From the NCBI RefSeq assembly GCF_009755815.1, contig NZ_WRPK01000018.1, forward strand, positions 1 to 64,000: 64,000 nucleotides of DNA, given 5' to 3'. This document shows, piece after piece, positions 33,651 to 43,090 of this stretch. Source of the DNA: Flavisphingomonas formosensis. Its GTDB lineage: Bacteria > Pseudomonadota > Alphaproteobacteria > Sphingomonadales > Sphingomonadaceae. Each line of letters starts with the position of its first letter. Position 1 is the first letter of the stretch. The position numbers and the translations under genes are program-made. Under the pieces are notes generated by a model. The model searched no databases and had not been told where the DNA came from. It worked only from the letters and a program-made list of their open reading frames with translations.

Positions 33651-34313
33651 ATGAGCGAGAAATTTGATGGACCAGTAGCGGTCATAGGAGGCTCGGGCGA
33701 CCTGGGTGCGGCCATCGCGCGTCGGCTCGCCAAAGCCGGACGAACGGTGCTGCTTGGGTCGCGCTGCCCCGACACCGCCTCCGCGGCCGCCTCCCGGCTG
33801 GGATTCGGCATCAGCGGACGCTCGAACGAAGAGGCTGCTGCCGCCGCCGACATCGTGATCGTAACCGTACCCTTTGCCGCGCAGGAAGCGACGCTGAGCA
33901 GCATTGCTCCCCATATCAAGGGAAAGATCGTCGTCGATACCACCGTCCCTTTGGTTCCGCCGCGCGTCATGCGAGTCCAGCTACCAGCGGAAGGCAGTGC
34001 GGCCGTCAGGGCGCAGGGAATATTGGGAGACGACGTGACGGTCGTCTCCGCATTTCATAGCGTGGCCGCGCACAAGCTGATACGGGATAGGACCATCGCG
34101 TGCGACGTACTTGTATTCGGTGACGACAAGAGCGCGCGCAGCGCCGTAATCGAACTGGTCCGAGACTGCGGGCTACGCGGCCTGCATGGCGGGGCTCTCG
34201 CTAATTCGGCGGCGGCCGAAGCGCTGACCTCGATCCTCATCTTCATCAACAAGACCTATGGTGTCGATGGCGCCGGCATTCAGATTACCGGCAAGTTGAC
34301 CGAGCCGGGGTGA
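33651..34313 (+). CDS. npdG: NADPH:F420 oxidoreductase family protein
   Basis: The 220-aa Rossmann protein has VIGGSGDLGAAIARRLAKAG and LLGSRC at the NADP site, then DIVIVTVPFAAQ and VVDTTVPLVPP, the layout of F420-dependent NADP reductase (Fno/NpdG). It starts two bases after the fbiC remnant. It would pass hydride between NADPH and F420 and so regenerate F420H2 for the upstream LLM enzyme. The identity is by motif; use of another deazaflavin or flavin cannot be excluded. Confidence 0.8.
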   Translation: MSEKFDGPVAVIGGSGDLGAAIARRLAKAGRTVLLGSRCPDTASAAASRLGFGISGRSNEEAAAAADIVIVTVPFAAQEATLSSIAPHIKGKIVVDTTVPLVPPRVMRVQLPAEGSAAVRAQGILGDDVTVVSAFHSVAAHKLIRDRTIACDVLVFGDDKSARSAVIELVRDCGLRGLHGGALANSAAAEALTSILIFINKTYGVDGAGIQITGKLTEPG

Positions 34314-34419
34314 TTCCGCCATGGGCGCAGTCGAGATTCACCCACTCACCGGCATGGGGAGGTAAGGCCTGGAGACGATTTGAGCGAGCTCCTCTCAAGG
34401 GCACTGAACACAACGGGAC

Positions 34420-34975
34420 TTGTTCCCGAAACAGGCGACCCTGGTCGCGATCCCGAAAACACAAGTCGCGGGCATTGAAACGTCGGTGGCAGTGGAGCCC
34501 ATAGCGGGGCTAAACCTGACATTCAACGCGACCTATATACATACCCGCGTCGACCGGAACCCGGTCGATCCCACCGGGCCGTATGGTAACCATCCGACAG
34601 ATTTCGTGGGCCAGGCCTTCCGCTTACCCCGAAAGTCCAAATGACGGCAGACCTGCAATATCGATTTGAGGTCTACTCGGGCGTTATGAGCTATATGGGG
34701 CGAGCCTCACAGCGCGAACCTCAACTACGGGCGCGCTGCTGAGCCACGATCCGGCAGTGGCGGCGAAGGAGGCCCTTCTTCATGTTCCCGGTTATGCGCT
34801 TCTCGATCTGCGTGCAGGTATCGAATCGGCCGATACCAAGTGGCGGTTCGAACTGTGGGGACGGAATGTCACCGACAAGTTTTACAATGTCGGCACAACC
34901 CTGCTTGCTGACTATACCGTGCGCTTTACGGGAATGCCCGCCGCATATGGGGCTGCACTACATTATCGGCTCTGA
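34420..34975 (+). pseudogene. TonB-dependent receptor C-terminal remnant
   Basis: Fragments of the last beta-strands of a TonB receptor are readable in three frames: LTFNATYIHTRVDRNP, then LTPKVQMTADLQYRFE after a single-base loss near 34620, then GALLSHDPAVAAKEALL after another shift near 34690, ending with WGRNVTDKFYN and an aromatic-Leu terminus (HYRL). The plug and most of the barrel are gone. The full receptor probably once imported the substrate of this cluster. Confidence 0.8.
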
Positions 34976-35019
34976 CTAAAGACATTCCCTTCCGATCGGC
35001 GTATTGCAGGATATTCACG

Positions 35020-35442
35020 ATGACAAATTCTAGCGCATCCAGTGTCGAGAACAACAAGGCTGTTGTTTTAGAATTTTATCGGGCCGCATCGTCCGGCGAT
35101 ATCGACACCGTCGCAGCTATCATGCGGGAGGATTTCCGCGTTGAAGGTCCTGCCTTTCTGCCTTGGGGGGGTGTCCATGAAGGGCTGGACGCCGTAATGA
35201 ACAATTTGGTGATTCCACTCACCGGGGCCATCGATATCCGTTCCGTCATTATTTCGTCGATCTACGGTGAAGGCGATAGAGTCTTCGTGATCCTCGAGAT
35301 GGTCACGCATGACGGCAAGACAGTCACGGCCGGCGAAGACTGGAGGGTGGAGGAAGGCCGCCTGGCCGCCGCTAGGGTTTTCTGGTTCGATCCTACTCCG
35401 TTTATGAACATGCCTCCAGTTGCCGGAAGCGACGCTTTCTAA
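35020..35442 (+). CDS. NTF2-like (SnoaL-type) protein
   Basis: The 140-aa single-domain protein has the cone fold signature: NKAVVLEFYRAASSGDIDTV at the start, then DFRVEGPAFLPWGG and the C-terminal strand WRVEEGRLAAARVFWFD. Such proteins are isomerases, hydrolases or ligand carriers, and the substrate cannot be predicted. AGGA precedes the ATG. It sits between the receptor remnant and a DUF2867 gene. Confidence 0.7.
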   Translation: MTNSSASSVENNKAVVLEFYRAASSGDIDTVAAIMREDFRVEGPAFLPWGGVHEGLDAVMNNLVIPLTGAIDIRSVIISSIYGEGDRVFVILEMVTHDGKTVTAGEDWRVEEGRLAAARVFWFDPTPFMNMPPVAGSDAF

Positions 35443-35480
35443 GGTAGCGGTAAGTCGCCCATCCCTGAAGGGTCGAAGGC

Positions 35481-36002
35481 ATGAGAGCTTGGACGCACGT
35501 CGGCAGAATTTCACCTCCCGCCGACAGCCGGATTGCGGACTGGTATGAGGGCGCGGACCTGATAGACAGCTATGTCGTCCAGCTTCCCCCTCTCCTCACC
35601 CTAGACATGGTGTCGCTCGCCCACATTGCCTTCGGAGCGAGGCCACTCTGGATCGAACTTCTCATGCAGCTTCGAGACGCGATCATGAAACCGCTCGGCG
35701 TAAAGACCAGAGAAGAGCTCCAATCTATCAGCGACGCGCCACAGCGTATCGCATTTTTTTCGCTAGTTTCGGAGCATCCCGATGAAATCATTCTCGGCGC
35801 TGACGATAAATATCTCGATTTTAGATTGTCGCTTTTGCGCACGGTGGAAGGTTCCGAGAATCTATTGACCGCGACTTCGGTCGTTCATGTGCGTAATCGC
35901 CTCGGAACACTCTATATCTCGGTTATAAGACCGTTTCACAAAGTCATCGTGCGGGCGAGCTTGGCCCGGCTCGCCCGTCCGGTCATTTCCGACCCTTGTT
36001 GA
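35481..36002 (+). CDS. DUF2867 protein
   Basis: The 173-aa product matches the DUF2867 pattern: DSYVVQLPPLLTLDM, PLWIELLMQLRDAIMKPLGV, EIILGADDKYLDFRLS and NRLGTLYISVIRPFHKVIV. Function unknown; proteins of this type often lie beside SDR or NmrA-like genes. The last 20 bases overlap the converging enoyl-CoA hydratase gene. Confidence 0.75.
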   Translation: MRAWTHVGRISPPADSRIADWYEGADLIDSYVVQLPPLLTLDMVSLAHIAFGARPLWIELLMQLRDAIMKPLGVKTREELQSISDAPQRIAFFSLVSEHPDEIILGADDKYLDFRLSLLRTVEGSENLLTATSVVHVRNRLGTLYISVIRPFHKVIVRASLARLARPVISDPC

Positions 36003-36750
36003 ACATAGGCTTTCGCTTTTCGACAAAGGCCGTGAAGGCCTCCTTCGCATCAGCCGATTGCATCAGTTCCCTGAACAAGCGACTCTCCTGCTCGATGCGG
36101 GCGGCAAGCACGGCCGGATCGGGCTTCATCAGCCGGCGGGTGACGGCCAGCGCCGTTGCGGGCTGGGCGGCAAGGGCGGCCGCCTTGGCACGGGCATGGG
36201 CCAGAAGGTCGTCGGCGGGGACGATCGAGGTAATCAGTCCAGCGCGCTCTGCATCCTCGACGTCGAGTGGCTCGCCCAGCATAAGCAGCGCCGCCGCCTT
36301 CGCATAGCCCAGAACTGCCGGCGCAAACAGGCTGGATCCGGCTTCCGGAGGAAGGCCGAGGCTGACGAACGGCATCAGCAACCGGGTACCGGGCGCTGCG
36401 TAGACCAGATCGCAGTGAAACAGCATCGTCGTACCGATACCCACCGCCATACCCTGCACGGCCGCAACGATCGGTTTGTCGAAGCTCGCGAGCGCGCCTA
36501 CGAAGGCAAAGGCCGCCGCACCGCCCTCGGGGCCGGCGAGGAAATCCTGGAGATCATTCCCCGCGCAGAATATTTCGCCCTTGCCAGCGACAAGGACCAC
36601 GTCGATCTCCTCGCGACGAGAAGCGTCGGCCAGTGCCTCCGTCATAGCGCGATACATATCGGCGGTCAGCGAGTTCTTCTTGTGGGCGCGATCGATATGA
36701 ATTTCGATCACGCGGCCGGTCTTCGTCAGTGCGATTCCCTCGGTCATCAT
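35983..36750 (-). CDS. Enoyl-CoA hydratase/isomerase family protein
   Basis: The 255-aa crotonase-fold protein has GKGEIFCAGNDLQDF (first oxyanion-hole loop) and VQGMAVGIGTTM, then LPPEAGSSLF, where the Glu is the usual catalytic position. It hydrates or isomerises enoyl-CoA intermediates. The ATG at 36750 follows AGGA. It is divergent from the LysR gene at 36884, its likely regulator. Confidence 0.87.
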   Translation of the reverse strand: MMTEGIALTKTGRVIEIHIDRAHKKNSLTADMYRAMTEALADASRREEIDVVLVAGKGEIFCAGNDLQDFLAGPEGGAAAFAFVGALASFDKPIVAAVQGMAVGIGTTMLFHCDLVYAAPGTRLLMPFVSLGLPPEAGSSLFAPAVLGYAKAAALLMLGEPLDVEDAERAGLITSIVPADDLLAHARAKAAALAAQPATALAVTRRLMKPDPAVLAARIEQESRLFRELMQSADAKEAFTAFVEKRKPMFNKGRK

Positions 36751-36820
36751 CAATCCTGTTTAATTGTTAAAGCCGGTAAGCATCCGGCACCGGACCACCT
36801 ATTGTCGGGTGCGATCAATA

Positions 36821-36834
36821 AATGATATTTCATT
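36821..36834. promoter_or_regulatory. Inverted repeat in hydratase-lysR divergent promoter
   Basis: AATGATATTTCATT has 5-bp inverted arms around four bases. It lies in the 133-bp gap between the hydratase start and the lysR start, where an LTTR site is expected. The evidence is position and symmetry only. Confidence 0.3.
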
Positions 36835-36883
36835 AGCGATCCAACGAGAATAGAAGAGATTCGATAGCGGGAGAGTATCGGCC

Positions 36884-37792
36884 ATGGAACTGCGGCACCT
36901 AAGATATTTCGTTGCCGTGGCCGAAGAATGCAACTTTCGGCGAGCCTCCGCGCAACTCAACGTGGCGCAGCCCGCCCTGAGCGTGCAGATTCGTCAACTG
37001 GAGGAGGAGATTGGTGCTCCGCTTTTCGACCGGATTGGCCGCGGCGTCACGCTGACAGCGGCGGGCGAGGTCTTTCTCGTCTATGCGCGACAAGCGCTTC
37101 GCGAGACGAAAGCCGGAATGGATCGCGCGCGCCAGGCGGCCAGCGGCGACATCGGTCGTCTGGATATCGGCTATGGCACGGCGGCGGGATTCCTCGTTTT
37201 CCCGGCAGTCATTCCTCCCTTCCGCCTCGCGCATCCGGGCGTGAAGCTGAACTTCCACAGCCTTCAGGTATCGCAGCAACTCGAAGCGCTCAAAGCCGGC
37301 GAGATCGACATCGGCTTCGCCTACCTTCCTTTCGCCACTGACGGACTGGATGTGGAGGTTTTGACAAGGGAGGATCTCGTCGCGGTGGTTCCCGTCACCC
37401 ATGCCCTTGCCAGGGAGCGATCCATCACCGTGAAGGACCTCAGCGGCGAAACGCTCGTCCTCCCCAACCGCAATGTCATGCCGCAGCTGCGACAACTCAT
37501 CATCAATTTGTTCGACCTGAATGGCGCGACGATCGGTTCCGTCTATGAGTCCGAGCATGCCATCAATCTTCTGAATTTCGTGGGTATAGGATTGGGTTGC
37601 GGACTGCTGCCGAGCTATGTGCTTCAGATCAAGCACGACACCGTCGTTTACAAACCCATAGATCCCCCCAATCTCAACCTGGAGCTGGTTGTCATGAAAC
37701 GAAGGGATGGGCGGGCACAGGCCGATCGCCTGTTCCAGGCCGCCGTGCGCGAGTTCAGGGACGAAGACGGCCATTTCAAGCCTGGACGCTGA
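36884..37792 (+). CDS. LysR-family regulator
   Basis: The 302-aa regulator begins MELRHLRYFVAVAEE, typical of the CatM/BenM/CbnR branch controlling aromatic catabolism. The winged helix holds SAQLNVAQPALSVQIRQLEEE. The effector domain spans about residues 90-295. It stands between the divergent enoyl-CoA hydratase and the converging reductase gene (37815). It likely responds to a pathway intermediate. Confidence 0.9.
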   Translation: MELRHLRYFVAVAEECNFRRASAQLNVAQPALSVQIRQLEEEIGAPLFDRIGRGVTLTAAGEVFLVYARQALRETKAGMDRARQAASGDIGRLDIGYGTAAGFLVFPAVIPPFRLAHPGVKLNFHSLQVSQQLEALKAGEIDIGFAYLPFATDGLDVEVLTREDLVAVVPVTHALARERSITVKDLSGETLVLPNRNVMPQLRQLIINLFDLNGATIGSVYESEHAINLLNFVGIGLGCGLLPSYVLQIKHDTVVYKPIDPPNLNLELVVMKRRDGRAQADRLFQAAVREFRDEDGHFKPGR

Positions 37793-37814
37793 TATCCGCG
37801 ATGCTGATGTGAGA

Positions 37815-39794
37815 TCAGATCGACAGGGCGAGCGCATGGCCCTCGCTGACGGCAGCCCATATTCCGCGCGGGACCAGGCAATCCCCCGCCAGTTGGCTAC
37901 CCTCCGGCATGTCCGGCGCCGAAGTCCCCGTCGACAGGAAGATCGTATCGAACGGCCCTATCCTTTCTCCGCCCGCTAGGGTTGCGCATCCGTCTTCGAC
38001 CAGCGTGGCAAACGTGCCTAGACGGATCTGCAAACCCGGTTTCGCCACCCGCCTTGCCGCAACACTGCCTTCGAAGGTGAAGCTTGTGTGGTTCTCGCCA
38101 AGCGCCGCGCGCTCCGCTGTGATGACCGTGACATTGGTCACCTCTGGATCGCAACGCAGCGCCTCCGCCAGCACGAGAACAGGCCACCCGCCTTCCTCGT
38201 CAATCACGAGGACGCGACCATTCGCTCGCCGCTCGCCACGGAGGAATTCTCGTCCGTGCGGCAAGCCTTGCGCGCCGGCAATCCCCTCGACCAGTTGCGG
38301 GCGGTAGCGTCCAACGGTAACCTGGCTTGGATTTGCACCGATCGCCCAGATCAGCGCATCGGCTTCTGGAGGCTCGACGACAGAAACTTCGTGGTCGAGC
38401 ACGATTTCAACGCCGAGCCGGTTCAATTCCCGAAGCCACCAGTCAATGGCAAGCTGCATTTCAGCCCTTTGACGATCAGCTGCCGCAAGCGCCATGTCGC
38501 CACCGAGCCGGTGCTCCCTCTCGAAAAGCCGAACCCGATGACCGCGTGACGCCGCGACGCGTGCAGCTTCCAGTCCCGCCGGTCCTCCGCCTACGATGGC
38601 GACACGCCGAGGCGTGACGGCTCTTACGGGCTGTGCGAACTCCAACTCCCGTCCCGCACGGGGGTTGAGGATACAGCTGGCGGGCATAGCCCGCATGAGA
38701 AAGCCGGTGCAAGCCTGATTACAGGAGATACAGGGACGGATCTGATCTTCATTCCCTGCCTCCAGCTTCGCCATCCAGTGAGGTTCCGCGATCCAGGTCC
38801 GCGCCATTGCGATCAGGTCTGCATGCCCATTAGCGAGCAGATATTCGCCCTCACGCGGGGTCCTGATCCCTCCCGCGAAGGAAACCGGCACGTCGATCGC
38901 TTCGCGCAATTGCGTCGATTGCTCGGCGAGCCCCATGCGCGGCAAGTGCATCGCGGGCATGGCATTGTCCATGTTGCGATAGGAGCCACGGATGATGTTG
39001 ATATAGTCAACCAGGCCCTGCCCCGCGATCAGCCTTGCCGTCGCGATCACACGTTGCAACGCGCTTTCGTCCTCCTCGTCCACGACATCGCCAACCGTCA
39101 AGCGAACGCCTGTGGGGATAGCGCCTCGGGTCGCTTCCCGCACGGTCTCCAGGATTTCCATCAGCAGGCGCGCCCGGTTTTCCAGAGATCCGCCATAGGC
39201 GTCGGTCCGTAGATTCAACGCCGGATGAAGGAAGGCACCGATCAGATAATCCAGCGCGCCCATAATTTCGAGCACATCGACGCTCGCCGTGCGGCATCGT
39301 TTGGCGGCGGCGCCATAGGCAGCGCGTATGTCCGCGAGGTCGGCGCTGCTTGCGGCGAGTGGAACATCGCCCGTTTGGATATCCGGAATCGCAGAAGGCG
39401 CCAGCGCTGGCGCATGATTGGTGATGTGGGAAACATGCGATCCGCGATGCTGCATGACGAGCATCAACCGGGAACCCGCAGCATGGACCGCGTCCGCCGT
39501 ACCTGCGAGTGAGGGGATGATAACATCGGAATAGAGGGGCAGCGGGTTCTGCCTATCATCCTTGGACGAAGGATGGACGGGGGCGGATTCGATACCGACC
39601 ATCGCGGCACCACCTTCCGCGCGTTCGACAAGATAGGCGCGATGCCGATCGGTGATGCCAGTCGCGTCACTCAACAGCATGCTATGGCCTGCGACATAGG
39701 CACGGTTCTTCAGCGTCAGCGGGCCGATCGAAATCGGCGAACATAAATTTGGGTAGGATGGGTTCACGGGATCATCCAGGGTCCGGGACGCCAC
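37815..39794 (-). CDS. Old Yellow Enzyme-type / 2,4-dienoyl-CoA reductase-like flavoprotein
   Basis: The 659-aa protein starts at GTG 39794. The FMN barrel domain covers about residues 15-360 (SPISIGPLTLKNR, VDVLEIMGALDYLIGAF, LRTDAYGGSLENR). A CISCNQAC cluster region follows (about 350-370), then FAD/NAD(P) domain RVAIVGGGPAGLEAARVAA. The domain order matches 2,4-dienoyl-CoA reductase (FadH) and trimethylamine dehydrogenase relatives. It probably reduces a conjugated double bond. It is nine bases after the molybdopterin enzyme gene and in the same operon. Confidence 0.85.
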   Translation of the reverse strand: MASRTLDDPVNPSYPNLCSPISIGPLTLKNRAYVAGHSMLLSDATGITDRHRAYLVERAEGGAAMVGIESAPVHPSSKDDRQNPLPLYSDVIIPSLAGTADAVHAAGSRLMLVMQHRGSHVSHITNHAPALAPSAIPDIQTGDVPLAASSADLADIRAAYGAAAKRCRTASVDVLEIMGALDYLIGAFLHPALNLRTDAYGGSLENRARLLMEILETVREATRGAIPTGVRLTVGDVVDEEDESALQRVIATARLIAGQGLVDYINIIRGSYRNMDNAMPAMHLPRMGLAEQSTQLREAIDVPVSFAGGIRTPREGEYLLANGHADLIAMARTWIAEPHWMAKLEAGNEDQIRPCISCNQACTGFLMRAMPASCILNPRAGRELEFAQPVRAVTPRRVAIVGGGPAGLEAARVAASRGHRVRLFEREHRLGGDMALAAADRQRAEMQLAIDWWLRELNRLGVEIVLDHEVSVVEPPEADALIWAIGANPSQVTVGRYRPQLVEGIAGAQGLPHGREFLRGERRANGRVLVIDEEGGWPVLVLAEALRCDPEVTNVTVITAERAALGENHTSFTFEGSVAARRVAKPGLQIRLGTFATLVEDGCATLAGGERIGPFDTIFLSTGTSAPDMPEGSQLAGDCLVPRGIWAAVSEGHALALSI

Positions 39795-39802
39795 AGTGCC
39801 GA

Positions 39803-41962
39803 CTACTGGCGCGTCATCGTCGCACTGACACGGACCGGAATGGCGCTCATTCGCGGCACGAAATTATGCCGCTCGCGTAAACCGTCTTTGTCGATCAGGA
39901 CGCTGACCGGTGTCGCGCGCTGTTGCTCCCCTGCACGATCATAACGCTTTGCCCAGGCATGGTGCATGGAGATCGCCCCCCGACGTTCCGAAGAGTCCGC
40001 CCTGACACGCGCGATCAGCTTGCCGTGGCTGGAGGCGACTTCGACTTCTTCGCCATCGGTCAAACCGCGTTCAGCCATGTCTTCGGGGTGCATGTAGAGC
40101 GGATTGAACGCATATCGTAATCGATCGTGATCGGTATCGATATAATTGGAGTTCATCACGTTCGGCAATCGGCGCGAATGCAGCAGCAGATCCCCTGGTC
40201 GAAGATGCTGCCCCTGACGGGTAGCCAGGCATTCGGCAAGCTCTTCGATCAGTTCCCCGGGCATGACATCCAGCCGCGCTTCGTCGTCCGGATCGGGAGG
40301 AAGGACATATCGAGGTGAAAGAGCGACGCGTCCTGCCCCTTCCTTCTTCATGCGCGCGAACGGGACATCTGGATGCTGGCATATGAAATCGAACATTTCA
40401 TCACAGCTTGGCTTACGGGTCATATCCAACCGCATCTTCCTACCGGTCGGCATGCCGAGCATGGGGACATATTCCCACTCAAGCTTTAGCTCCATCGCGG
40501 CGGCCAGTTCGTAGAATATCTCCCACTCTTCCATGGCCTTTGGTGGAGCCTGCATGATGGCAGCGCTATATTGGAAAACCGCGCCGGGCGAATTTCCATC
40601 GGTCAGGCCGGAAAACTCAGCCCGTTCAAAAGGCGTCGTGCAAGGCAGCACATAATGGGACATCGCGGTCGTCTCGGTTGCCTGCACGTCCATCGTCACA
40701 AGCAGCTCGAGCGATTCGAAAGCCTTCTTCACCGCCTCATAATCGGGAATGGCCACGACCGGATTGCCGCCCAGCACGATCAATGCGCGCAGCAGCTCCT
40801 CCCCTTCGTGGAGAATTTCGCCCGCCAGCAGGTTGGTGGCGAATTCGTCGGATATAGCATGTCCCGCGTCCGGATGGCTGGACATCCTGGGGGAATGATC
40901 CCAGAGTGGAAATGCTGGTACGACGCCTTCGCGGTTTAGCCCTGGAACGATCAGTGCGGGATTAAGCACCGGCTCTCCAGCGCGTCTATAACGGCCGCAA
41001 ACGATGTTGATGCACTCCAGGAGATGCTCGGCCAGATTGGCGAAGGGCGCCATGTTGCCGCCGGTGCCACTGGTCGCGCAGCCCCGCGGGCCACGCGCGA
41101 ACAGTTCCGCCGGCGCGCGAATGTCCCCGGCCGGAACGCCGGAAAGGCCGGCTGCCGTTTCCAGATCATAAGCCGCCACTTTTTCGCGAAGGACATCGAG
41201 GTTCTTGACATAGCTCTCGCAAAACGCCTTGTCGAAAAGCTCGTTTGCTAGGATGTGGTTCAATATCGCCGCATGCACCGCGACATCCTGGCCAGGACGA
41301 GGCTGAAGGAACAGATCGGCCTGCCTTGCAGTCTCGGTCCGGCGCGGGTCGATAACGATCAACTTCAATCCGCGCTTTCTGGCCGCGCGAATATCGGACA
41401 GCGGCGAATAGGGAGTTATCCCGCCATATCCGCCCCAATGCGAAATGAGGGGATTTGTCGCGCTGAGTAGCCAGACATCCGACGAGGCGAAGGGTTGCCT
41501 TCCAGACTTGAACGCACCCATCCGCAGCGCGGTGATGAATTTGGGCGACTGGTCGATGGTCGCAGCGGAATAGAGTTGCGGCGAGCCGATCGCTTCCAGC
41601 CATGCCTTAGCGAATGGCAGGGTTAGCGCCGCCGTATAAGCGCCGGTGCCATAATAGATGCCGATGGATCGCGGACCGTGCCGTTCGACCAGATCGGAGA
41701 GCCGGTTTGCGATCTCCTTGATCGCGTCGCGCGTGGGGATCGCCTGTCGAGCACTGCCAGCGTGTCCACACAGCGCGGTCAGCAGCCGGTCCTTTCCGTT
41801 CTGGCGATCCATCGCACCCAGGGCCTTGATGCAGAAATAGCCGCCCGTCACGGGATTGGACCGATCCGCGCGGATATCCAGGATCCTTCCATCCTCGATT
41901 TCCAGCTCCAGCCCACATTGTGCTCCGCAATTGCGACAGAAGCTCCGCTTGATCTCGCTCAT
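39803..41962 (-). CDS. Molybdopterin-dependent oxidoreductase (formate dehydrogenase/DMSO reductase superfamily)
   Basis: The 719-aa cytoplasmic-type enzyme has a 4Fe-4S motif at C9, C12, C16 and C44 (FCRNCGAQCGL, then GGYFCIKALG). The molybdopterin domains include YYGTGAYTAALTLPFAK, LIVIDPRRTETARQADLFL and the C-terminal dinucleotide-binding domain (NPLYMHPEDMAERGLTDG). No Tat signal was seen. ATG 41962 is favoured over TTG 41977. Family members include acetylene hydratase- and formate dehydrogenase-like proteins, so the reaction is open; it lies between two reductases. Confidence 0.85.
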   Translation of the reverse strand: MSEIKRSFCRNCGAQCGLELEIEDGRILDIRADRSNPVTGGYFCIKALGAMDRQNGKDRLLTALCGHAGSARQAIPTRDAIKEIANRLSDLVERHGPRSIGIYYGTGAYTAALTLPFAKAWLEAIGSPQLYSAATIDQSPKFITALRMGAFKSGRQPFASSDVWLLSATNPLISHWGGYGGITPYSPLSDIRAARKRGLKLIVIDPRRTETARQADLFLQPRPGQDVAVHAAILNHILANELFDKAFCESYVKNLDVLREKVAAYDLETAAGLSGVPAGDIRAPAELFARGPRGCATSGTGGNMAPFANLAEHLLECINIVCGRYRRAGEPVLNPALIVPGLNREGVVPAFPLWDHSPRMSSHPDAGHAISDEFATNLLAGEILHEGEELLRALIVLGGNPVVAIPDYEAVKKAFESLELLVTMDVQATETTAMSHYVLPCTTPFERAEFSGLTDGNSPGAVFQYSAAIMQAPPKAMEEWEIFYELAAAMELKLEWEYVPMLGMPTGRKMRLDMTRKPSCDEMFDFICQHPDVPFARMKKEGAGRVALSPRYVLPPDPDDEARLDVMPGELIEELAECLATRQGQHLRPGDLLLHSRRLPNVMNSNYIDTDHDRLRYAFNPLYMHPEDMAERGLTDGEEVEVASSHGKLIARVRADSSERRGAISMHHAWAKRYDRAGEQQRATPVSVLIDKDGLRERHNFVPRMSAIPVRVSATMTRQ

Positions 41963-42010
41963 GGCTTCCACTCCCAATATAGCCGCCGCCCCTGGACGGA
42001 TCGCGCGCGG

Positions 42011-42916
42011 CTAAATGATCTTGAGGATCAACTTGCCGCTATTCTCTCCGGAAAATAGTCGCATGAAGGCGGCGTAGCTGTTCTCCAGCCCCGCCTGCAC
42101 GTCCTCGTCCACCCGAAGTTTTCCGTCGGCAATCCATTCTCCTATTTCGGCGGCAGCCTCAGCAAACTGAGACGTATGCTCGACGAACAGAAAACCCTCC
42201 AAAGTCGCGCTCTTGATGAAAATCTGCCGGAGATTCCTCGCGCCGGCGGGTTCTGGATGATTATATTCGCTGATAAGTCCGCATAAAATGATCCGGGCGT
42301 TCTGGGCGATGTTCATCAGTTCCGCGTCGAGGATCGTACCGCCTACATTTTCAAAGACGATATCGGCACCCTCGGGAACGACACCCGCAATTTCTGCCGC
42401 CAATCGGTCTGCGCTCTTTCCGCGATAGTCTATCGCCGCGTCGAACCCATATTCCCGACGCAGCCGGTCGCATTTCGTCCCACCGCCGGCAATGCCGACA
42501 ACGCGGCATCCCATAATCTTGCCAATCTGCCCGACAACGGAGCCGACCGCCCCCGCCGCCCCCGACACGAGCATCGTCTCGCCCGCCTTGGGCTGTCCAT
42601 GGTTTAGAAGGCCGAAGTAAGCCGTCAGGCCGGTCACGCCTATCGCCGAAAGATAGTTGGTAGGCGACGGAACCCGCGCGATGTCGATTTTCGTTGGCAG
42701 GCTACCGGGCTGAGCAACGGAGAAATCCTCGATGGCGTTCATGCCCATGACCCAGTCCCCGACCGCGAAATCCGGACGCGCGGAAGCATGGACGACGCCG
42801 ACGCTGGCGGCGCGAACCGCATCGCCTAGGGCGATTGGCGGCATGTAGCTCGGAACATCGTCCATCCATCCACGCTGGGCTGGATCGAGTGACGCATAAT
42901 GGTTGCGTATAACCAT
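42011..42916 (-). pseudogene. Medium-chain NADP-dependent oxidoreductase, 5' end lost
   Basis: The 301-aa frame matches PtgR/leukotriene B4 12-hydroxydehydrogenase-type reductases, with GAAGAVGSVVGQIGK, DYRGKS and IVFENVGG. Family members are about 335-345 aa and start roughly 35 residues earlier. Here the open frame begins at VIRNHYASLDPAQRGWMDD, and unrelated sequence precedes it. The N-terminal catalytic-domain strands are therefore missing, with the break near 42917. The ATG at 42916 could still give a product, but a functional enzyme is doubtful. Confidence 0.72.
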
Positions 42917-43010
42917 CCCACTCGGCCTTTTTGATCACGCTGGGTCATGCTCGATACCGCTGATTCATAAGGGTTTTTAGGGTTGTCGTAGAGTCGGATA
43001 CAATGGCATA

Positions 43011-43067
43011 GTGGGGTCGGTTTTAAGGGGGATTGAAGCCCCTTTTGACCCCAGTCGCCGACCCCAC
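43011..43067. repeat. Nested inverted repeat beside integrase remnant
   Basis: GTGGGGTCGG (43011-43020) and CCGACCCCAC (43058-43067) are perfect 10-bp arms. An inner AAGGGG/CCCCTT pair lies at 43025-43044. The structure is between the truncated reductase and the integrase remnant. It may be part of an attachment region or a strong terminator. Confidence 0.5.
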
Positions 43068-43090
43068 TTGGAAGCCGATGGAGAACCCCA

